From contig CAWZYM010000307.1 of assembly GCA_963966185.1 (NCBI GenBank), positions 374,001 to 438,000 on the forward strand: a DNA stretch of 64,000 nt, in the 5' to 3' direction. The translations under genes were made by a program, and so were the position numbers. The notes beneath the pieces were generated by a model that was not told the origin of the DNA, did no database searches, and saw only the letters and a program-made list of their open reading frames with translations. Of the stretch, positions 56,744 to 64,000 are shown piece by piece (the stretch's first letter is position 1; each line of letters opens with the position of its first letter). This DNA comes from Rhabditoides inermis. Lineage: Eukaryota; Nematoda; Chromadorea; Rhabditida; Rhabditidae.

Positions 56744-57247
56744 TATTATCTTTTAAAAGTACTTCCGTAAAAAGTGTTGTTTGTGTTAACCTGATTCAAG
56801 AAAAGCGCATGCATATATTATTAATTTTCGAAAAATCAAATCGTAAACACCTGAACATGAAAACTAACACAAACTTGCTCTTTCAAAACGTTGAATAATT
56901 TTTGAATAATTAATGTTGAATAATTCCAATAATTCCATGTTTTATTTTTTTGACATTTTTATACCTGAAACATTGAGTCAAACAACATCACGAATAACAT
57001 TTTATTTTACTGATAAACCATAAATAATAAACCGCAAAAAACACTAAATAAACAAAACAATCGTATTATTCTGAATGTTACGTGTAACTATTCTATATTC
57101 GTTTGAAAGAGCAAGTTTGTGTTAGTTTTCATGTTCAGGTGTTTACGATTTGATTTTTCGAAAATTAATAATATATGCATGCGCTTTTCTTGAATCAGGT
57201 TAACACAAACAACACTTTTTACGGAAGTACTTTTAAAAGATAATAAT
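56744..57247. repeat. Long near-perfect inverted repeat (~145-bp arms)
   Basis: Arms 56744-56888 and 57102-57247 are inverted copies that look essentially identical (TTATCTTTTAAAAGTACTTC outer end, GCATGCATATATTATTAATT inside). They are separated by about 210 bp of AT-rich sequence with no open frame. Arms this long and clean suggest a young foldback transposon. The transcript would fold into a long hairpin. Confidence 0.85.
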
Positions 57248-57359
57248 CATTTTGTTGGTTTATTGAAGTGGTAAGGTTAGAATCCGTATGACTATTATAC
57301 AGCTTACCCATTATCCTCATTTGAACAGTTTGGAAATTGAAAATGCATTCATGTTACAG

Positions 57360-57634
57360 CGTGGCGCGTGTCAGTGTCGTCTGTGGTGTCTTCTGACGAC
57401 TCAGCCGAGTCGCTGCTCCCCTGGCGCCCCTCCTTCCCCATCGTCCTCCCCTCACTCAGCCATGCACGCGTAGGCCGCGCCGGACCCCGCACATTCCCCC
57501 TTCGCTCCATTCAGACGAGGCTCCGGAGCACCCGGAAAGTAGACCACCATAAACTATACTCGCACACCTGCTTCAAACACTTCATTCTAACAGTTTCATC
57601 ATGTGCGAATTCAAGTTTAAGTGGTAAGATGTAA
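57360..57634 (+). CDS. Possible terminal exon of the 51966 secreted-protein gene
   Basis: Follows a TTACAG acceptor. The frame is open for about 90 codons to a stop at 57634 and is in phase with the exon at 51966-52029. The encoded segment starts with VSVSSVVSSDDSAESLLPWRP and has no recognised domain. Speculative; could be a chance frame. Confidence 0.25.
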
Positions 57635-57659
57635 GTGAGTTTTAAGTTATAAGAGTGCT

Positions 57660-58701
57660 CTACTGTTTCTTGTCATTGTCAGTGGATGGCTGTTCTTTTT
57701 CCTTCTTCTCTCTCTTCTTTCGTGACTTTGGTTGGGAGTGATGCTTCTTGGACCCCTCGTTCTTCTCTGCCTTGTTTCTTTTCCGGGAGTGGTCCCGACT
57801 CGAGTTGTCCTTGGACCCCTGCTCCTTCTCCTTCTCCCTCTTTTTCTTGGAGTGAGATCGGTGCTTGTCCGAGTTGTCCCCCCGCTCCTGCTCCTTCTTC
57901 TCCAGCCCACTCTTCTTCTTCTGTCTGCTCTTCGAGTGTTTCTTGCTTGACTGATCGCCCTTCTTCTTCTTTCGCGAGTGTTTCTTGCTGGAGTTCTCCT
58001 TTCCCTGCTCCTTCTCCTTCTCCCCTTTCTTCTCCACCGGCACGTCTTCTATCTTCATCGCGAACAGTCGGATGGATACCCTGCTCTGCTCTGCTCTGGC
58101 CGTCGAATCCACGTTGTCCTTGGCAGAAGCCGCCCCGAACTTGTATGGAGCCAGAACCACGTCGATGCGCAGAAACGTATTCCGACCGGGCTGCAAATAT
58201 CGACTGAGTATTAATCGATTATCGATCATCTCACAAGAAGAGTGACGAGAATCTTCTTGGTTTTTCCTGGAGGCACGTAGTCACATACGGGGTGGATCCT
58301 GAGTGTGAGAGAGGACTTGAGAGTGGGGAAAAGAGAAAGAGAGAAAGAGAGAGAGAGAGAGAGAGCCATCAACACCAACCTCAGCCGCTTGTTGTCGTTG
58401 GTCTTGACCTTGAAGCTTGAAGGCGATCTCCTTGGTCTCGTTGTTCTGCAGCACAAACGATTCCCGCTGACCGGCCGGGTCCATCTGAACTAGCAATACG
58501 GTAACGCACCGTAGCTTTAGGTATACTGTGCTCTACCGTACCTCGAACACGAGGGGCGCGACGATGACATTGAGAGGCGGACCGGAGCGGAGGTCGAATC
58601 CATTGATAACCTGCTGGGACTGATCGATCACGCTTTCGGAGGGGGCAGGGCCCATCGCAGTCATGTCTGGAGAGGGAGGGGTAGAGAGGGAGGGAGAAAG
58701 A

Positions 58702-58759
<58 letters not shown>

Positions 58760-58984
58760 CTCACCCGCGTCCCAGTTGATTTTCATAGGTGCCATGCCCA
58801 TCTTCTTCTCATCGCCAGTCTTCTTCTTTTCATCAGTGGACGGCTTTTCCTTCGACTTCTCCTTGGCTTCTGTTGACTTCTTCTTCTCCTCCTCCTTCTC
58901 CTTCTCCTCCTTCTGCTCCGGCGGTTCGTCTTGTATTTCGAACTGCTTGGACCGCTGTCCGGCGATCAGCCATTGCGACTGCAT
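57660..58984 (-). pseudogene. MSP-domain protein gene with 7-bp duplication frameshift
   Basis: Exon 1 (58984-58765) encodes a Glu/Lys-rich N-terminus. Exon 2 (starting at 58646) encodes VINGFDLRSGPPLNVIVAPL. Exon 3 begins after TTCAG with MDPAGQRESFVLQNNETKE, the first half of a major-sperm-protein domain ending IAFK. There CTTGAAG is duplicated in tandem (58409-58415, 58416-58422 on the plus strand). Without the extra 7 bases the frame would go on to the conserved VKT-N--KRLR motif and the next exon (RIHPVCDYVPPGKTKKILV). With them it meets a stop soon after the next junction. The C-terminal half (LRIDVVLAPYKFG, then a long Lys/Ser-rich tail) stays open. A young pseudogene, an allele or an assembly error. 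Confidence 0.65.
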
Positions 58985-59147
58985 TCCTGCCACTCAACCA
59001 CTCACCCGACCCCGCACTCTGGGATGCCAGAATGATCCAGACGAGACGTCTCAAACATGTGTCTAGACCGAGTTGTTTGTTTGTTGTTAGCATGTTGGTT
59101 TACGTGCTGTTTACATGTTGTCAGTCGTCATTCCCACGTGAGCGGTG

Positions 59148-60424
59148 ATGCTGGATCCTCCCCTGCTACTGCTACTTCTCCATCTTCTATCCACCGCCAC
59201 ACTCCTGGTTCTATGCGGCGACGACCGGATACTAGAGAAGAGGGAGAAGATACGACGGAGGGTTCGTCTCACCTCTCTTCCCCTTCCCCCCTCTCTCTCT
59301 CTCTCTCTCTCTTCCTTCTCTCTCTTTCTCTCTCCCTCTCCTATTAGTCTCATGTCTTATTGCAGCAAGGTAGATCCAAGTTGGTGCGTCTGGATACTAT
59401 GAAACCCTCTTCTGGCAGTAACAGCAGTTCTTCGAAGACGGTAGATCGGTCCGAGATGATAGATCGATGACGTCATTGCAGAAGGAGAGTGGGTCGACAA
59501 GTCTGAAATCGAAAAGCAGCACTCATTCGAGTGAGAGACAAAAGAGAAAACAGAAGAAAAAATCCACAAAGGTATCCCACTCCTACTGGAGGACTTCAGG
59601 GGTAGATTACTGTATTTCTAGGCGGCGCTCAAAGGTGTTGACGATCACAGCGGTCCGAAGAAGAAACGCACCTCCATTCGAACAGTACACAAGAAGGTAT
59701 ACGGTAGATGATAGAGTACTGATGAAAGTAATTTCCGTTGATACCGACAGTAAAAATAAAAATTATTAAAATATTGTATTTTAAATTCTCAGGTATCGGC
59801 TGAAAAGTCGAGTTCGCTGTCGTCGGAACGCGTTCGAGTGAAGAAGGAGCGAGAGCCTAGGAGTGGACTGAGAGAGGAGAGGACACAACCTGACTCCGAG
59901 GGAGACGACAGGTCCAGTCTCCAGTCTCAACTCTCAACTCTTTCCCTTTCCCTCTCCCCATCTCATCTTCTCTCTCTCTCTCTCTCTCTCTCTCGTTCAT
60001 CTCTCTATCTCTCTATCCTCCTATCCCCCCCCCCCCTCTCTCTTCACCCCTTTCAGGCCGTCGTTGAAGATGAGTCGCAAGAGTGGCAAGTGTGTGTTCA
60101 TGAAGAGGAAACCTCGAATGAGTTGCGAGGACAGTCTCAAGACGGCTGTACTCGCAGAGACGCCGAAGAGCAAGAGGTGAGTAGTATTGATTTAAAATAT
60201 AATTGTTTGATTGAATCCCCTTGTTTAGTGTCCCTTCGAAGGGCAATCGTCGACTCACCGGACTGCTCACTCGCACACCCTTGAAAACCTCCAAGAGACA
60301 GGATGTGCATGTGAGGAGAGAGGGGGAGATACAGGGAAGGAGAAACGTCTTTTTAGACTCCCTTGAAGAGCCCGTGTTGGAAGAAGACGACCAAGAGAAG
60401 TCGTTCGAACGATTCCGGGGATAG
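59148..60424 (+). CDS. Lys/Arg/Ser-rich disordered protein, unknown function
   Basis: Seven-exon model starting at the ATG at 59148. Exon 1 (59148-59261) encodes a Leu-rich hydrophobic N-terminus (LDPPLLLLLLHLLSTATLLV, signal or anchor-like). It joins in phase to QGRSKLVRLDTMKPSSGSNS. Later exons encode KQKKKSTK, GPKKKRTSIRTVHKK, PSLKMSRKSGKCVFMKRKPR and a C-terminal SKGNRRLTGLLTRTPLKTSK...LEEPVLEEDDQEKSFERFRG. Strongly basic with an acidic end, Ser-rich, no folded domain seen. The later basic clusters resemble nuclear localisation signals, which sits oddly with a signal-like N-terminus. The start may therefore be wrong, and a Met at 59212 in another frame does not join. Two introns are CT microsatellites. 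Confidence 0.55.
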
Positions 60425-61415
60425 ATCTCGTTCCGTCAAGATCACGGAGTCTTAACACCAACTCACTGTCCTCTTCTCGTCTTACCGCTTAACAAGTTAC
60501 AAGAATTCAATTCACGATTCACAATAGACAGATTCAAAACACTTCTTAAATTCGTTCAATTTGAGAGACATTATTGAGCTTGCATTTTTCACTTATGCCT
60601 GATAAAGGATTTACACGCTGTCTTGCACTTGTGAGAGAATTAGGGTAGCGGACGAAATGACGTCACCTCTAGAATCTCCCGTCCCCTCTCTCCACTGCTA
60701 GCTAATTCCCGAAATGACGCCATTCCTGAGACCTGAGAGGGTCTTTTCCCGCCATTTTCGATCATCCAACTCTGTCTTTATTACCAAAATCACAGTGAAC
60801 AACATTTATCATTGATTGGGGTGTTGAGAGTGTGTGGAGTGAGTGATTATAACATGGATGACTCGCGTGTGTGGTTTGTGGTTTGATCTAACTGGATGTG
60901 TGTTTTGATGTGGCTAGCTAGAACTCTTCGCAGGGGTAGAATTCTTCGGTGGGAATGGAGAAAAGACGACAGCTGCCTTCCAAGCAACGACAACGACCTG
61001 AAAAGAATCATTCACTATTTTCGTACTGATGATAGTTTTGCATAAACAAACTCATGAACTATGATCTATTCTTTGAATTCTTCCAAAAGTGTGCAGTTTG
61101 TGTCAGGGCTCGGGGCACGTGCGTGCATTTGAAGTGTTCTTCTAACAACGGCATGGCGTGAATGGAACATCCTCCCCCTCCTCCTCTCTTCCCACGTATC
61201 TCCATTGTTCCCGCCACTTCATAAAGTTTTCATCGGCACTACGTTCATAAGTCAAATGTGAGATATTCAATACCAAAATAAGAGATTACAATTCCAAAAT
61301 AGACTAACCTCCGAGACTCTTGCTGCCTATCTCCAATCGTTTCGCTCTTCGGCCAGGAACTAAATGAAAATCATGAACGTAAATGATTCATTCTCTCTCT
61401 CTTTCTTTCTCTCTT

Positions 61416-61456
<41 letters not shown>

Positions 61457-61465
61457 TTCTCTCTC

Positions 61466-61496
<31 letters not shown>

Positions 61497-61590
61497 ATCT
61501 CTATCTCTATCGCTTGACATTTTTCATCGTTTACCCTATTCCATGGATGTGACATTTCGAAAGGGTGAGACTATATTACTACTGGAGACC
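60425..61590. other. Intergenic with possible small minus-strand exons
   Basis: Minus-strand pieces with splice-like edges occur: after TTTCAG at about 60998 a short frame (RCRCLEGSCRLFSIPTEEFY) ends in a stop, and between TTTAG and GTTAG near 61360-61310 a basic segment lies. They could belong to the small secreted-protein gene that begins at 62049, but the phases were not resolved. CT microsatellite at 61393-61510. Confidence 0.3.
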
Positions 61591-61602
61591 CCATTTCACT
61601 AT

Positions 61603-61717
61603 TCACACTTTCGCAAAACAATGACGCATTTCGAAGCACGTGGAGGAAAGAAGGCAATCAAGAGATCGAAAAGAATACAAACACAACCAGGCGAAATGAA
61701 TACGAGAACAGTATGAA

Positions 61718-61769
<52 letters not shown>

Positions 61770-62049
61770 CCTCCCTCTCTCCCTCCCACCTGCAATAATG
61801 AGGGGTGCTCCACTCATGTCCACAGGTTCTGTCCTCCAGCATTGGAAGGCCGATGAACATGGCTTTCCTTCCTGCAATTATACATATGTTTGTAGAGTTT
61901 GTACTTCAATGTGTGATTTTGAGATAAAGATAAGAAATATTGACGAATGCTATGTGATGCTATTAAAGTATTTGCACTGTTTGGCGCCAGTAGACTGCTG
62001 CACAAAAGAAGAGCAAAGAGAATATAAGATTCAATCCGACTATAAACAT
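61603..62049 (-). CDS. Candidate small secreted cysteine-containing protein
   Basis: Exon 1 (62049-61978, 24 codons, phase 0) encodes MFIVGLNLIFSLLFFCAAVY, a signal peptide, with a GTGCAA donor. Exon 2 (61871-61790) follows a TTGCAG acceptor and encodes EGKPCSSAFQCWRTEPVDMS. After a CT/GA intron (donor GTGGGA), a cysteine-containing frame (SYCSRIHF, WLCLYSF, CFEMRHCFAKV) reaches a stop at 61603, but its acceptor is uncertain. The gene may instead continue further left. No family recognised. Confidence 0.4.
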
Positions 62050-62476
62050 CTTTTCACAGTAGATTTTATAATTGAAAAAGAGCCTGTAAACAAGTACACA
62101 TCGTTTTTTTTTTGTAAAAAATGTTTTGCAGTTTAGCTGCGTTGTATTTCAAAGCTCGAGTTGGTGGCCTGTTTTTTAAAACGTATCCGCGCACCGTAAA
62201 CTGGCTGACGCACACGCGCCATTCAGGGTCTATCCCAGAAGTCCCCAATTGCCCCACTGCGTCACAACCATTACAGGGAAGAGAGGGGAGAGATAGAGAG
62301 AAAGAGAAAGGGAGAGAGGGAGAGAGAGAGATAAATAGAGGGAAAGGGAAAGAGAGAGAGAGAGTAGTGTTAGAGACGTATCTGAACACACAGCACACGT
62401 CAACTCTTTTTTTTCAGAAGTCAGATGTCAGTTTCTGGAAGTGTTTGAGAATCGGAATATGTAAATTATTACGTAC

Positions 62477-62542
62477 TTGTTGTAGTGAAAAAGAGACGCA
62501 GACGGCTGCAAAGACAAGCAATACAGCCGAATATGTACCCAT
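62477..62542 (-). CDS. Candidate signal-peptide first exon
   Basis: ATG and 22 codons (MGTYSAVLLVFAAVCVSFSL then QQ) end at a GTACGT donor, phase 0. That is typical of a secreted-protein first exon. A cysteine-containing open segment further along (AVGQLGTSGIDPEWRVCVSQ, 62260-62160) might be part of it, but the phase does not match directly. Tentative. Confidence 0.3.
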
Positions 62543-62569
62543 AGCCTGCAACGATGACACTAATTAGCA

Positions 62570-62738
62570 TATGATAATGGAAATATGTCAAAATTGTGGT
62601 ATGTAGTATGTGACACAAAACCCATTTTTCTCTGCGAAAACTCACACAAAATTCAATTAGAAACAAAAGCACGCGGACATGGAGAGAGATAAACACAGCG
62701 AATATCGTTACAGGTTGAGATGAACGAGCCAACGAACG

Positions 62739-62791
<53 letters not shown>

Positions 62792-64000
62792 AGAGAATGA
62801 GAGATGAAGCCAATCGTAAACGTACGAGTTGGAAACGGAACGAAGGAAAAAGAAAGAGACTGCGGACGAACTTCCACCATACGCACTCTCCGCGGATGAG
62901 ATGGACGAGATTCAACAGACGAACTACGCGCGATTCTATTAAGATTAGCTCACGATATGTGCGTGAGAGGGAACATAAATAGATGGTTGTGTGGGCACAA
63001 AGCATAACCACTGCCCTCACACAGAATGTACGGCAGAAAAGCGCGTCGCCCGGGTGCAGTCATTGCAGCGGTCTGCTATAAACAGACAACGCGCATGGTA
63101 ATTGGATAATTGAAACATAAAACACAGGAATTCAAGAAAAATTGGCAACGGACCAGAGTGAGAGGTGTGGGAGTGACAGAAGGACAGCAGGACAGGGCGA
63201 GGCAGAGAGTGGGAGAGATTGAGAAAGGGAGGGGGGGGGGGAGATAGAAGGGGGAAGAGAAACACAGAAAGAGAAAGAGAGAGAATCAGAGAGGCGTACC
63301 AGCATTACGAATTACGGGCTCCACCAAGTGTTTTGAGAACGGCTGTCAGTTTGAGTAGTTTTTTTGGATATCTCGTTGAATTGATTTTGAAGTGAGTAAA
63401 AACGAGAAGAGGAGATAAAAAAGTGCAGCTAACAATTCGTAGAATGAGGTGGAGATATAGGGTGATAGAGGAGGAAAAGAAAGAGAAGGGAAGAGAAACT
63501 AAAGAGGGAAGGAGACATGAGAAATGTATCGCTATCGCTGCTTTGCTGCTCGAAATAGCGAGGAAGTGTGGGCGAATTCTATTTGGCAGTCGTCGAGTGA
63601 GGAAGGGTGGGAGTACAATCAGAAGACGTGGGCATCGAGTGAGACGAGAGAGGAGATTCAGAAGGCACGTTGCTCGCAAGGTCTTTCACAGGGGCTTATA
63701 CTAGATTGACCTCGCTAATTGAATACCACTCGAGACTCACTGCGATTCGTTTCTGGAATCGAAGACAAGACACTCACACAAACGACAGAAAAATCGTATT
63801 TCAATGCTGCACAAGCAAGCAATATTCTCAATCCCTTTCAATCTTTGTTCAATAGTGTGCGTTTACGAGTTGGCATATGTGTGAAAATAGGCGAGACGCC
63901 GTTCTTTTGTTTACGAAGGGAAAGAGAGAAAGAGAGACGCGCACTGATTTCAAACAATATTGCGTTATCCTCGCGGCCACAGACGCTTGGTTCCCATTTC
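62570..64000. other. Unassigned right end with GA/CT microsatellites
   Basis: GA repeats at 62736-62800 and 63230-63290, and a G run at about 63231-63240. An open frame at 63524-63709 (+) encoding NSEEVWANSIWQSSSEEGWE and an overlapping Arg-rich frame in the neighbouring phase cannot be told apart. No gene is claimed. Confidence 0.35.

Noticed and set aside
62469..63020. 183-codon minus-strand open frame
   Set aside because: Half of it is microsatellite-encoded Ser/Leu repeats. Only the signal-peptide-like exon in another frame seemed plausible.

Overview
The window looks like a nematode nuclear genome (Chromadorea, Rhabditida-like). It holds spliced protein genes with short GT-AG introns, Str-type seven-transmembrane chemoreceptors, cuticle collagens, a saposin-like protein, an SH2-tyrosine kinase of the Fer/SPE-8 type, an MSP-domain protein, several non-LTR retrotransposon families and a eukaryotic tRNA-Leu nested in an intron. 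There is no sign of operons with ribosome binding sites, CRISPR arrays or prokaryotic genes. The species cannot be named from sequence alone.

Layout. 1-8 kb: a foldback element, a chemoreceptor relic, two chemoreceptor genes (1579-3107 and 6473-7940) and broken LINEs between them. 8-18.5 kb: mainly degraded RTE-like and CR1/Jockey-like LINE fragments, foldback elements and a tRNA-like relic. These surround a multi-exon KDZ/Zisupton-like transposase gene on the minus strand (13167-15944) whose exons join in frame, and a small membrane-protein ORF. 18.6-23 kb: a small secreted 12-cysteine protein (-) and a 15-exon SH2-kinase gene (+). 23.7-28.1 kb: an apparently intact two-ORF LINE (-). 29.5-31.1 kb: a third chemoreceptor gene, a close paralogue of the 6.5 kb one, then a small membrane-protein gene (-).

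32.1-51.4 kb is the most striking part: about two and a bit tandem copies of a roughly 9.15 kb unit. Each unit contains collagen (-), PTP-domain gene (+) with tRNA-Leu in an intron, collagen (+), and saposin-like gene (+); a final collagen (-) ends the array. Of five near-identical collagens one carries a nonsense codon and one is a sequence mosaic. The two PTP-domain proteins lack the catalytic cysteine and the WPD aspartate. One saposin-like copy has a MITE in an intron that the other copy lacks.

52.4-56.6 kb is a GA-rich satellite interrupted by a 5'-truncated RTE LINE with a 10-bp target-site duplication. 56.7-57.25 kb is a long, almost perfect inverted repeat. 57.6-60.4 kb has an MSP-domain gene (-) broken by a 7-bp tandem duplication and a basic, disordered-protein gene (+). 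The last 3.5 kb holds tentative first exons of small secreted proteins and GA/CT microsatellites.

The SH2-kinase, PTP-like pseudophosphatases, MSP-domain gene and Lys/Ser-rich genes are types often expressed in the nematode male germline. A sperm-biased neighbourhood is an inference, not something the DNA shows. Gene models were assembled by reading splice sites and frame continuity by eye; 5' ends may be wrong where trans-splicing or small first exons are possible.
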